A stretch of 64,000 bases of DNA from Dryomyza anilis (taxonomy: Eukaryota > Arthropoda > Insecta > Diptera > Dryomyzidae). Below are positions 12,250 through 24,049 of this stretch, piece after piece. The translations under genes and the position numbers were made by a program. The notes beneath the pieces are model-generated. The model ran no database searches. It saw only the letters and a list, made by a program, of their open reading frames with translations, and had not been told where the DNA came from. The stretch spans positions 1,674,001-1,738,000 of the forward strand of contig OX638134.1 in the NCBI GenBank assembly GCA_951804985.1, read 5' to 3'. Numbering within the stretch: the first letter of the stretch is position 1; each line of letters starts with the position of its first letter.

Positions 12250-13131
12250 TCTATATATATAAAACTCTTGGTCCGTCTGTCTGTCTGTCTGTCTGTTTGT
12301 TCCAGCATCACGTCTAAGCCGCTGAACCGATTTAACTGAAATTTTGTAACAGGATACTATGTAGTCGGGAGGGTGTCATAGGCTAAATATGGGCGCGATT
12401 GGACAATTGGGCGTGGTACCTCCCATACAACTTAAACATTCCAAACGACATAACTCAGCACATACACAAGCTAAAAAGATGAAACAAAAAACTCAAATAC
12501 AAAAAAAAATATACAAAAGCAACCACACCACATTAAAACTCACAATAATGAAACTCACCACACTAAAACTCACCACACTAAAACTCACCACAATAAAATT
12601 CACCACACTGAAACTCACCACAATAAAATTCACCACACTAAAAGTCACCACACAAAAACTCACCACACTAAAACTTACCACACTAAAAATCAACACACCA
12701 AAATTCACCTCATCTAAACTCACCACACTGAAACTCACTACACTGAAACTCATCACATTAAAACTCTACGGGAAAGAATTCTACCGGAAACAATTCTACC
12801 GGGATGAGTTCTACGGGAAGATTTCTTCCGGGAAGAATTCTACCGAGATGAGTTCTACGGGAAGATTGCTACCGGGAAGAATTCTACGGGAAAGTGTTCT
12901 ATGGGGAAGAATTTTACGGGGCAGTCTGAGAAAAAATTGTCTTTGAGAAAAGTTGTTTTGGCGGAGATTTATTATTTGGTTACTACTACTTTATAAAACC
13001 AACAAAAAAACTTCCACAGCCAAGCACGGGCCCCTGATATAAATAAAAAAAATATTTTTTATATTAATAAAATCGCTCCATATCTTTTAATTTACTAAAT
13101 CTTGGCACGAGTCGTGCACGGGTCCAGCTAG
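12250..13131 (+). mobile_element. Non-autonomous Helitron carrying two minisatellites
   Basis: The 5' end is TCTATATATATAAAACTC, preceded by A (12249). The 3' end is CTAG (13128-13131), followed by T. Just upstream of the 3' end lies a GCACGA-G-TCGTGC hairpin (13105-13117), then ten bases, then CTAG. TC start, subterminal hairpin, CTRR end, insertion between A and T and no terminal inverted repeats are the Helitron hallmarks. No Rep/helicase frame is present. A GTCCGTCTGTCTG run and a GGGCGCGATTGGACAATTGG block follow the 5' end. A related element lies at about 27457-28510. Confidence 0.85.
12530..12935. repeat. Two minisatellites inside the Helitron
   Basis: At 12530-12770 a 15-bp unit CACCACACTAAAACT is repeated about 16 times with drift. 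At 12770-12935 it changes to units built on GGGAAGAATTCTACC and GGGATGAGTTCTAC. The open frame at 12389-12946 is only a by-product, because the 15-bp unit keeps its frame (Thr-Leu-Lys-Leu-Thr). Confidence 0.9.
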
Positions 13132-13494
13132 TTTCTTATATAATAGTTGCTCGACATTTATTCGAAAAAAAAAATGTTTTTTTCGAAAAAATTTTATTTT
13201 TCGGCTAATTATTTTTTTAAGCATTTTTTTTCTGCACTTTTTTTCGAATTATTTTTTGGAAAAATTCATAAATAGTATGAACAACTTCATCAACATGACG
13301 TTCATATTCATTGTATTGTATATTTCGTTCTTCTCTATGATGTTCGATAGTACGATTTCATATATATAATGAATGTATTCATCAATATGTTATTTAATGA
13401 ACGGTGGTATCAATATGATGAATCTGGTAGTTGGTGAAAAAATTCATAATGTTTATGTATAAATTCATCATATTGATGAATTTCTTTTTTTGTG

Positions 13495-15102
13495 TTGTAT
13501 TTCATCAAAAACTCTAACTTTAAAGAATTTCGCTTATCCGTATCTAATTTTTATTGCATATTTAAAGTATTTATATTATTTAAAACATTAAATTTTTAAA
13601 AGCAGCACATTTATTAGTTGCATTTAAAATTGAAATTTACGCAAAATCGCACTGAAAGGCTTTCGACGTCAGTGAATTTAATCCTTTCGGATCTGTTTAA
13701 CGGACGTCTTCGTTTTTGGTTTTTGAAAAACTTTAAACTTATTTTCGAACAAATATGCATTGCTGGTTTATGCGTCGGCATTAACGGTTCCAAGCGGAAA
13801 TCCTAAATTTTCATTTTTTTTTAAATTTATCAAATAAAAACAAAATTCCGTTTTTCGATAGAAATTGAACTGAATTGCGTGAAAGATTAAAAATCGATTT
13901 TGATTTTAAAAAAATTCACTTATTATCAAAAACAAAAACATTTACAATTAATATTGAGAGCTTTCCGAATTAAGTTCAGATGTGCAATGAAATGCAAAAT
14001 ATCTATTTTATTTCGAATTATCCAAATTTGTTATAGATAAACTCAATTTAGTTTGAAATATTCTTAATTTCAGTTGGAAATTGTAAAAATAGATATTAAA
14101 TAAAATAGATATTAAATAGATATTTATGTAAATCAAAAAAGATTTTGGATTATTATAAAATATTATTTCAAGAATTAGTTTATTTTTTTTTCTATTTTAA
14201 CAACGCGGGATTTAAACCCTTTAGCAGCCAAATTTGTGCAGCATCAGCGCAGAAAGTTACGCCTGCCGCCGGAAGCCGTAGTAGTTGTTGCTATAGCAAC
14301 AACTTTCTCCGGATACGGATTTTTACCAGCGATGATGCTACTGCTGTAAATCCTTGCAGCAAAGTCCTCGAGCGCCGCGTATTCTGGCGCACGGGGCAGG
14401 GGCAGCATGAGGCGCAGAAGTTTCACAACTCAAGCCATGCGTGAAAAATACGCTTCACTTTGGCTTCGAAACGCATGATGGATGCTGCTCCGAAGGCAGG
14501 CGGCTCAAGCTGCCACAACTGCAGCCTGCTTGTTCTTCTCTCTTCGTCCTTTTCTATTACTTTTTATTCCTTTTCTTCGTCTTCTTCAGCCGGCGCTTAC
14601 ATTACTTTCGTTTACTTCCTACGCCATTCAAGTTTCATCAGTTTAAAGTTTTAAATAAAATTAAGCAGTGCATGTTAAGTGTGTTTTTTGTTGTATTCTT
14701 GTTCTTGTTTTGTAGGTTATGTTTATGCAGCAGCAGCAGCGCCATCTTGCTTTCTGTCGATGATCCCGCTCAATGCAGGCAGCCTAGCCTGGCAGTGTTT
14801 AATGTGTAGAAAATGCGCCTAAAAGGATTTAAAAACTTTTTTGCAAAAGTTTAGATTTTATTTAAACCGCGCAGCACAGCACAGCCTACAAGTTTTTCTT
14901 TTATCCACAACAACTATTAAAATGCAAACAAACAAACAACTTAACTACTGCAAAGTAATATTGTTTTTATATAATTTAATTTGATTTGATTGCAAAGCTG
15001 CAGCTGCGGGCAGCAGTGAAACAATAAATAGTTGCTTTGAGCAGCATATTTTATGAAATTTATATTTTTACCACATTGCACAGTGAGCAAAAGTCACGAA
15101 AT
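13495..15102. other. Gene-free stretch with a perfect 22-bp palindrome
   Basis: No supported gene. At 14283-14304 AGTTGTTGCTA is followed directly by its reverse complement. The GC-richer stretch 14220-14530 has open frames on both strands but no domain and no splice context. Confidence 0.45.
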
Positions 15103-15797
15103 TGTTACGAAAAGATGTAATTTGCTCTACTGTACTGTTTAATAGGAGTAAATGAGACGCAACACAATTCTGCGTACTAAGCAATGCGTCAGAAAGAGAC
15201 GGAATATCATTCAGCGCACTGAGGCAATGTGCGAAAAAGAGTTGGAATATCAGCGCATTAAAACACTTTAGTGCGAATGAGACGCAAATAGCATTCACGA
15301 AAAGTCTAGAAAGTTCTCGAAACATGTCAAGGCGTGCCGAAACTTATCGAACTGATGTATGAAGTATGTAAGGACGCCGCATCTGAGGCGCAGCACTTTA
15401 GTAGTGATTGGAAAGTGTTCGAGTACGTCTCGTGTAAGAACAATGTCAAGTTGAATTCTGGACATGCAGCAGTTGTTAGAATTTGTTATTTGAAAAGTTG
15501 TTTATTAAAGTGAATTAATAAAGTTAATTGTTATAATTTAAACCAAACATAAGTATGTTTTTATTTTAGTGATTGGAAAGTGTTCGAGTACGTCTCGTGT
15601 AAGAACAATGTCAAGTTGAATTCTGGACATGCAGCAGTTGTTAGAATTTGTTATTTGAAAAGTTGTTTATTAAAGTGAATTAATAAAGTTAATTGGTATA
15701 ATTTAAACCAAACATAAGTGTGTTTTTATTTTGTAGACAATCCAGAGATACGAACTTGTAGATAGATCAGTTTTCCGTAAACTGAATTTTCGTAACA
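15103..15797. mobile_element. Solo LTR of an LTR retrotransposon
   Basis: It starts TGTTACGAAAAGATG and ends TTTTCGTAACA, so the ends are the inverted TGTTACG/CGTAACA typical of some Ty3/gypsy or BEL LTRs. Length is 695 bp, with no internal domain on either side. The flanking four bases (AAAT and ATAT) do not match perfectly, so there is no clean target duplication. A 165-bp segment in the 3' half is tandemly duplicated. The orientation with CCGCATCTGAGGCG upstream of an AATAAAG signal (about 15517) suggests a plus-strand LTR. Family assignment is inference. Confidence 0.7.
15402..15731. repeat. 165-bp tandem duplication inside the LTR
   Basis: Two head-to-tail copies, 15402-15566 and 15567-15731, begin TAGTGATTGGAAAGTGTTCG. 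They differ at only a few positions (TTGTTATAAT against TTGGTATAAT, AAGTATG against AAGTGTG, and the end TTTTAG against TTTTGTAG). The near identity means the duplication is recent. Confidence 0.95.
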
Positions 15798-16455
15798 ATA
15801 TTAAAGAAAATCATATTTGGTGTGGTTACGGCAAACGTGTAGCTTGATTGAAGCAATAACAACGAGAGCGGTATATGATGGACTCAGTTATATTTCTCTC
15901 TCATATCTTGCCTTTTCTGTTGCTCTTGATCATTGATATGCTTAAAACATGTTGAAAACTAAACACATTCTTTCAGACAATAATTCGAGAGGAATAAGTG
16001 TCACTCAGTAGTTTTACTTTCTCGAATCTCACATTTGCTGGTTCTTTTGATCATTATTATGTTTAAAACATATTTAAAATGATGATTTTTGTGTTATTTT
16101 ATTCAAAAATGTGGAATCAATTTAACTTCTGACGTTATTTTTTCATATTAATTTTTCGATTTTCTTTGTTTCATTCGAAATACTGTTCAGCAGAAAAACA
16201 GCCTTCGCAGAATTACAAAATTCTTACTGAACTAAAAAATGTCTAATTTATATTTCATGCAAGAATCAGGGGAGTATTTTCTTTATAGTCGCATGAAAAT
16301 GTCACGATCGATTACGAGAAATGAGTTCCAAGCGGTAAATCCTACTTTTTAATCTTTAAATGGTTAGAAGAAAGTTAATGTTAGTTGTCACAACTAAAGT
16401 TATTAAGTTAAAATCGAATTTATTTAAAAAAAGGTTGATGTAGCTGCTATAGTTG
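15798..16455. other. Gene-free stretch
   Basis: AT-rich sequence in which I see no gene, repeat or clear signal. Confidence 0.4.
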
Positions 16456-16463
16456 GTTGAAAC

Positions 16464-17323
16464 TAGAGATGGACGCGTGCCTATTTTTGATGGCACGGAC
16501 ACGCACGGGCACGCTGATAGGTCACTCTCACGAACACGAGCCCGACGATTAAATTTAAAGGCACACACGAGAAGAACGATAAAAACACGGAATATAGAAA
16601 GACTTCGTGCACGGAAAAACACGAAAAAAGCACTGAATCACTTGAAAGACTAGGCAAAACGTGCAAAAATATATAACAGGTATTAAAACCCTTTTGAATA
16701 TCTGTTCTGGTTCCAAGATTTTTAAAATAGCGGTTCCGATTCCGGTTTTAACCCAAAAATTATATGGATTCTGATTCCGATTCCAAAAATCGAAATGGTT
16801 CCGGTTACAAATTTGATTCTAAAATAAAAATAAAACCCTTGGAATATCGGTGCTGCTTCTCGTACCAAGATTTTAAAAATAGCGGTTCCCGTTCTTATTA
16901 CGGTTCCAACAAAAAAAAACCGGTTCCACACATTTTTTTAAATCGGTTCGGGTATCGGTTTTTTTGCAGTGCCTTATTAAAAATAATAATTCAAAAATTA
17001 ACTTTTGTACTTTTTTATTCTCTGAATCGGAACGTGTGGGAACCACAAAGAACCGGAATCGAAACCATTATAAAAAAATGTATGGAACCGACACCGATAT
17101 TCCAAAGTGTGTTTGTTCCTGGTTAAAATACCACGAAATTTTTATTTTCTGATGCTGGAACTGAAGGGTTTTTTAAATTGAAGTAGAAACTAAAAAAGAA
17201 ATCTTTAACGGGCCCGTGCCTGATTTTAGAGCACGACAACAACTCGCACGCATGGAGATTTGCACACACGAATTCAGATTTTCGGGCGTGACACGAAAAA
17301 AGCACGGCACACTCCCATCTCTA
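16464..17323. mobile_element. hAT-type non-autonomous element with perfect 8-bp target duplication
   Basis: The element begins TAGAGATGGACGCGTGCC and ends GGCACACTCCCATCTCTA. It is flanked on both sides by GTTGAAAC (16456-16463 and 17324-17331). An 8-bp duplication and a TAGAGATGGG-like terminus are hAT-superfamily features. The subterminal parts are rich in CACGGGCACG and AGCACGGCAC words and the core in GGTTCCGATTCCGGTT words, repeated in both orientations. There is no transposase frame. Intact ends and a perfect duplication suggest a fairly young insertion. Confidence 0.9.
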
Positions 17324-17331
17324 GTTGAAAC

Positions 17332-19429
17332 TACAAAGAATACCATATACACACACCAAATTATTTTACAACTGTTCTAAATTGGTTGCAATTCAAAATA
17401 TAACCTTTTCGTTTTGACTATGAGAAACGACTTAACATTTGAGAGAACCGAATAAGATTTAACGTTAATCTTTTGAACAAAATCTAAATAAATAAAAAAG
17501 GCGCATCCTGTATATAATCGAATCATAAGCCGAGCCATATGTCTAGCTATACATGTAGTTCAACAAATTGTACAAAATAAGATCAAAATGCAATGATTTC
17601 TTTCGTTTTTTTTTTCGATTTATGTAGTTCCCAGCCAACTCCTGCTTAATACAATAATCCGAGTAAAAATAGTTTCAGTCACATGCAGAAAAACGAAACA
17701 TTTAACCAAGGTTGAGCTCGGCAAATAACTCACTTTCAGAGGCAATCGGCATAACTTACAGGCTTCATTGGCTCGAGCAACACAACAGAACAGAGCAACA
17801 GAGAAAATAAAAATCTAACATACCGGACAAAAGCACAATATGGAAGGACGACGACGCATTGTCAGACAATGACAATCGACAGGGAGTCGCACAATATGAG
17901 CAGCTAAAAGGATATTTTTAAGGTAAGCAACGCACAAGGATTTAGGTAAATTGTAACGTTATTTTGTAAAGAATTTTGTTTCCGACATATTTTTTCTACT
18001 TTGTGCAAATCTTTTTCTATGTTAGGCACAACACATACTCGGCTGGCGATTGGCGACTGCCGGACAAAGCCAAATACAATAAAGGATAATCTGAGGCTAT
18101 TTATTTAGGAAATTCTTTGGAGCTGGCGCTTTTGCTTGACTGGCTACATTTGGCTCCTGATTTTGAAGATGGTGTGAGGTGAAAATAAAAAGAATGCCAA
18201 GGTGGGAGATAGGCTTATTGCATTTCGAGTTGTCTGCTCAAATCGGATAAGAAAAGTAGCAAAATCTATTAGAGATTTTGAACATTTATTTGTTGTAGTA
18301 ACTAAAGCAAAAGAAGAGCTATAGGATTAAATGAAGAGATTGTGGTAACTAACAAAACAAATTGCACTACACTCGGCACTTAACGAATAGTGTCATTAAA
18401 GTTGCCATTAGTTTGCGCACAACTTCCGGCAATAATTGCAATAAAATCTTTGAACCGACTAAAACCTGCAACTAAGAGTCAGAAGAAGTAGTAATGACAG
18501 CGTTGCCAATTAAAAACAATTTCATTGCTATTCAAATGATGTCGTAGTTGCCAACAAAACTCGAGGCAAAGAAAACACAAACTGCTTTTGTACTAACTGC
18601 TACTACTTCCACTTTCTACTACTCTCTACCACTCTACCATTTCTACTAACTGCCTGCCTGACTGAATGAACTGCATTTGATATCTTCAGAGCCAGCACAC
18701 TTTTAATAGTCATTGAAGAGAAACTAAGTACAAAGTGAAAAAACTCGCAGTAGTTGTTCGAAAAAGTGTCTCCTCCACTTATTGCATCATTGAATTTGAA
18801 AAATGTCGCCCGTCCGCAGTCTGTACGTCTTTGTGACGCGTTGCCTACTCACTTTGTCTAACGTAACGTAATGTAACGTTACGTTACGTATCGTAGCGTT
18901 ACTTTACTTAACGCCACTTCAATTAAAAAGACTTTCACCCGAAAACACTTCCGGTGTCCAGCCGTTCGTTCGTCCGTCATGTCCTTCGTATCCTTTGTGA
19001 CTTTTGTGTGTCCCACACACACTCAACGCAAAACAGTTTAAAATTGCTTTCAAATTCGTAATAAAAAAAATATTCAGCTACAACATTTACTTCCGCTTGC
19101 TTGACATTACATGAGTATTTTTTTGCTATAGCACGAAATCAATTCAGTCTGCGTCATTTTTTCTTTCTTTCAACCAATTGCCAGCTGGGCAGCAAGAAAT
19201 TTAAAAGAAATTTGTTTTTATGCACTTAGCAATTTTTTCAACGTATTTTTCTTCTTAAGGTTGGCAACACTTGTCGTTAACATTTGTAGTTAGTTAGGTG
19301 AGGTTAGGTTTGATAGCCAGACATCTTGGCTTTCAGACAAAACGTCTTTCGCAGTCAAGCCTTCTGTATGTCTTTTCTGTGCAGTTCAAATCACTTTGGA
19401 TTCGGTCGCGTTTATTAAGTAATTTTAAG
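17332..19429. other. Gene-poor stretch with a possible untranslated exon
   Basis: At 17790-17930 a non-AT-rich segment ends TTTTTAAG before a good donor, GTAAGC (17931). A TATATAA (17510) lies about 420 bp upstream. This could be a 5' untranslated exon of a gene continuing elsewhere, but nothing in the window pairs with it. At 18862-18910 there is a run of interleaved ACGTTACGT palindromes. I see no coding gene. Confidence 0.3.
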
Positions 19430-21300
19430 GTTAAAAATTTAGTTGTTCAGAAAAAATTCAATTTTTCACCAAAAATTCGATTTTTCATTAAAAATTCAAT
19501 TTTTCATTAAAAATACAATTTTTCACTATAAATTAAACTTTTTACTAAAAATTAAATTTTTCATTAAAATTAAATTTGTCATCAAAATTAAATTTTTCAC
19601 CAAAAATTCAGATTTTCACTAAAAAATTCAAATTTTCACTAAAAAAAAATTCCAATTTTAATAGAAATTCAAATTTTTACTAAAAATTCAAATTTTCACT
19701 AAAAATTTAATAAAAAATCAATTTTTCACTAAAAATTCAGATATTCACAAAATATTCAATTTTTCACAACAAAATTCAATTTTTCACTAAATATTCAATT
19801 TTTCACTAAAAATTCAATTTTTCACTAAAATTCAATTTTTCACTAAAAATTCAATTTTTAACTAAAAATTCAATTTTTCACTAAAAATTCAATTTTTCAC
19901 TAAAAATTCAATTTTTCACTAAAAATTCAATTTTTCACTAAAAATTCAATTTTTCACTAAAAGTTCAATTTTTCACTAAAAATTCAATTTTTCACTAAAA
20001 ATTCAATTTTTCACTAAAAATTCAATTTTTCACTAAAAATTCAATTTTTCACTAAAAATTCAATTTTTCACTAAAAATTCAATTTTTCACTAAAAATTCA
20101 ATTTTTCACTAAATATTCAATTTTTCACTAAAAATTCAATTTTTCACTAAATATTCAATTTTTCACTAAAAATTCAATTTTTCACTAAATAATCAATTTT
20201 TCACTATATATTCAATTTTTCACTAAAAATTCAATTTTTCACTATATATTCAATTTTTCACTAAAAATTCAATTTTTCTAAAATTAAATTTTTCACTAAA
20301 AATGCAATTTTTCACTAAAAATGCAATTTTTCACTAAAAATGCAATTTTTCACTAAAAATTCAATTTTTCACTAAAAATTCAATTTTTCACTCAAAATTC
20401 AATTTTTTATTAAAAATTCAAATTTTCACTAAAAATTCAAATTTTCAATCAAAATTTAATTTTTCACTGAAAATTCAATTTTTCACTTAAAATTCAATTT
20501 TTCACTAAAAATTCAATTTTTCACTAAAAATTCAATTTTCCACTAAAAATTCAATTTTTCACTAAAAATTCAATTTTTCACTAAAAATTCAATTTTTCAC
20601 TAAAAATTCAATTTTTCACTAAAAATTCAATTTTTCACTAAAAATTCAATTTTTCACTAAAAATTCAATTTTTCACTAAATATTCAATTTTTCACTAAAA
20701 ATTCAATTTTTCACTAAATAATCAATTTTTCACTATATATTCAATTTTTCACTAAAAATTCAATTTTTCACTATATATTCAATTTTTCACTAAAAATTAA
20801 ATTTTTCACTAAAAATTCAATTTTTCACTATAAATTCAATTGTTCACTAAAAATTCAATTTTCACTAAAAATTCAATTTTTCACTTAAAATTCAATTTTT
20901 CACTTAAAATTCAATTTTTCACTTAAAACTCAATTTTTTACTCAAAATACCATTTTCACTAAAAATTCAAATTTTCACTAAAAATTCAAATTTTCACTAA
21001 AAATTCAAATTTTCACTAAAAATTCAAATTTTCACTCAAAATTCAATTTTTCACTAAAAATTTAATTGTTCACTAAAAATTCAATTTTTCACTAAAAATT
21101 CAATTTTTCACTAAAAATTCAATTTTTCACTAAAAATTCAATTTTTCACTAAAAAATTCAATTTTTCACTAAAAATTCAATTTTTCACTAAAAATTCAAT
21201 TTTTCACTAAAAATTTAATTGTTCACTGAAACTTCAAATTTTCACTTAAAACACTTTAAAAATTAAATTGTCTCTAAAAAATTAAATTTTTATTGAAAAT
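19430..21300. repeat. Satellite-like array of a 19-bp repeat
   Basis: About 95 tandem copies of ATTCAATTTTTCACTAAAA, degenerate at both edges and almost perfect in the middle (19800-20130 and 20480-20690). A recognisable run of variant units (TAAATATTC, TAAATAATC, TATATATTC, AAAAATTC, TATATATTC) occurs twice, at about 20140-20260 and 20670-20790, offset by 529 bp. So a block of roughly 28 units was duplicated. Non-coding. Confidence 0.95.
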
Positions 21301-24049
21301 TCAACAATATAGGCCTTTTTACTATTGTATAGGCCTTTTTACTATTGCAAACATTACATCAGATAAATTGAGTTGCACTGACCGCACATATCAGGACTTT
21401 GCACCAATACAACAAACAATGACATTTTGATCACCACAACAAACAAAAAATAAGCCTTTTGTTTTATAAACTCCAACTAAACAAATTACACAAAAGTTAT
21501 ATTTTTTTGCAATTTAATGCAAATTAATTTCAAAACAACAAGGACCGCAATAAAAACTATAGAAAATACAAACACCAGTGTGAGGTAAAACGATCGCCAC
21601 AAAACCAAAAACTGTCAAAGCTCAGGAGGCAAAAAAGCAGTTACTGGCAATTGAGAGACAGAGATAAAACCAAGGGGGTCAGCATTGCCAACCGCAGGCG
21701 TACATGCAATAAATGAAAATCACAACAGAAAAGTTACACAAAAAAAAACCCACAGAAATATATAAAAGAAACGAAAACAAATTGAAGAACATTGTTTCCG
21801 GTCGTAGGACACTGTTTCCGGTTCCCCAGTGACCACTACAGCCAGTGGGTTCAAAGCACCGACTGGCAGCAAAAACACGAAGTCAAAGAGCAATAGCAAA
21901 GTGTCAATGAGCAACCAAAATGCAATTGCAATTTGTGCTATTGTTCTGTAGGTTTCAATCTTTTTAAACTGAACGTTAAGTTAAAAAAAAAATAGATAGG
22001 TATTTTTTATATATTCTGCTAGAACTAAGGCTTAAAGTAGTTGAACCTCTTAATATGCGTATAAATTCAGGCGGCTCCTACGTCTGCATTTGCTTTAGCC
22101 TGGCACCACTTCATAAAGCATTAAAAACAGCCCTAAAAAGCACACTCAAGTACTTTGCAAATACTTCTCATTCGATTTGCATATTGAGTCAGTTTTCTGT
22201 TACCTAGCGACAGCCAGCTTTTTCAGTGTAGACCCCGCCAGTCGCCACCACTCCGCCAACTCTGACACTTGAGAAAAGTAATTAGCATGCTGGAGAAAGT
22301 GCGTCATGTCACTATGGTCGTCTCTTTCGCTCAAGAGGCATTGATTGATTTTCAAAAGTGTTCAAGTGTTGCGCATATAGAGCAGTGTTCTCAAGTGTCT
22401 TCACGCTCTCAAGAAATGTTGAATTTTTATTGAAACAAATCACAATCTTTAAAGCATTATTTTAATTAATACTTTAGTGATATTTTAATAAATGTTATTA
22501 GTATCACAAGTAGTTTTGCGTGTACTGTAACAGATGGCGTAATTTAGATGCTCAGAAAGAGCAACAAAAAAATAGGTAGGTACCAAAAGATTTTCAAATA
22601 TTTTATTGTCCACTTAAAACAATTTTAATAAACTCCACTACAAGCTGTGCGGCGTCTGCAAAAACCGGGAACAAGATTTATAAACACTTAATAAAGCAGT
22701 TACATGACCAGCAGCTACTCTCGCAGGAGCCATTTTACAGTGCGGCCCAAAAAAATGCAGCCCACTACAAATTTTCAAGTTTTCTTTTTTTACTCTAGAC
22801 CTCTATTGTTACAAACGCCCTTTAGCCATGATAAAGTTTATATTACTGATCAGCAGTGTGTCCGTCTGTATGCACGATAACTTAAAAACTTCTGGATCGA
22901 TTTTAATGGAGTTGTACGGAAGGACGACTGATACTTAAGGTAAAGTAATGTTCGAAAATAAGCAAAATCGTTTGACAAACAAGCATATAGATTTATAACT
23001 CTTTAGAAATACAAAACTCGTTAATTATTCAAGATCTAGTTATACAATTTTAAAAATACGATAAATAGCTGTAGCTGCAAACATGTGATATATTTAAATT
23101 TTATGAATTATGTACAAAAAATACTACATCTGCATTTATTTTAACTACATTCTGTATATATTTAAAATTCAAAATCATAATGAATATTGTAATAAAAATT
23201 AAAATACTTTTAAAAGTGCATAACAAATATATATCATATCAAATATATATCATATCATTTCGCAGTACGTCCGTCGTTTGTACGTAAGAATTTCAAATAA
23301 TTAGAAATGCAGAAAATTAATACATGCTACAGTTTCTGCAAGATGTTGAAAATTAACTTCGAATACATTTTATAGTAAAATCAAGTAAAATAAATAAAAT
23401 TTAGTGCAAATTTTTAGTAGAAAAATATTTTTCAAAACAAATACATTAATGTAGTAAATTTTACTACACTATTTTTTAGGTTTACATTGTATTAATAAAA
23501 AAATTAATAGATTTTTTAAAAACAAATATGCACCCAGCTTAATATAAATAGCCAATACTGTATTATTCCAGAAAAATGCAAAAAGAAACTACAGCAAATG
23601 CTTTAGTTGTCCCCAAATTAAAAAAAAAGAAAACAAAAATACTTAGAACACGAGCTCTGGTCGCAAGTGGCATAACCGAACCTAACAATGCAACAACTCG
23701 CTTGCTCCCTCACTCCCCAATACAAAACCCAACAATTGGCTCTTTCTTCTTCACTGCCTCGCCATCACGCAATATTGCAAATGTACGCTAAAAATGAGCA
23801 TCTGGTTTGCATGTCGTCGACGAGGACTGCGACAACTGAATGTGCGAAAAATGTGACCAAAAACTGGAGCAATTCTTCAGACAACTAGACAAAATTGTTA
23901 ACTTGCTCGGTAGCTGCTTCCGTTTCCGGTTGTTGGCAAAAATGTGCAGAGACAGCAGCATATTGTACAGCAGCAGCTGCTATTGCAAGTAGAAGATTTT
24001 TCCAAACATGTTGCTAACAAAAAACTTTAGATAAATAAATGAAAAGTGT
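21301..24049. other. Gene-free stretch
   Basis: No gene supported. A GTGTCCGTCTGTATGCACGA block (22859) followed by CTGGATCGATTTTAATGG looks like a fragment of the CCCTACAC element family. At 23110-23425 lies the partner of the repeat at 655-960. At 21311-21345 the text TAGGCCTTTTTACTATTG is duplicated side by side. Confidence 0.45.

Larger units (their letters stand above)
11911..13494. mobile_element. CACAG-ended MITE interrupted by a Helitron
   Basis: The left end is CACAGAAAAAAAATGTACAT and the right end reverse complemented is CACAAAAAAAGAAATTCATC. The two flanks hold ATTCATCATATTGATGAAT-type palindromic words also seen at 7877-7978 and 33235-33480. The Helitron at 12250-13131 sits in the middle. 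Without it the element would be about 700 bp. It has no coding frame. Confidence 0.65.

Noticed and set aside
12389..12946. 185-codon frame with Thr-Leu-Lys-Leu-Thr repeats
   Set aside because: Product of the 15-bp minisatellite in the Helitron.
19430..21300. CRISPR-like regular repeats
   Set aside because: Units are contiguous with no unique spacers and the genome is eukaryotic; this is a minisatellite or satellite.
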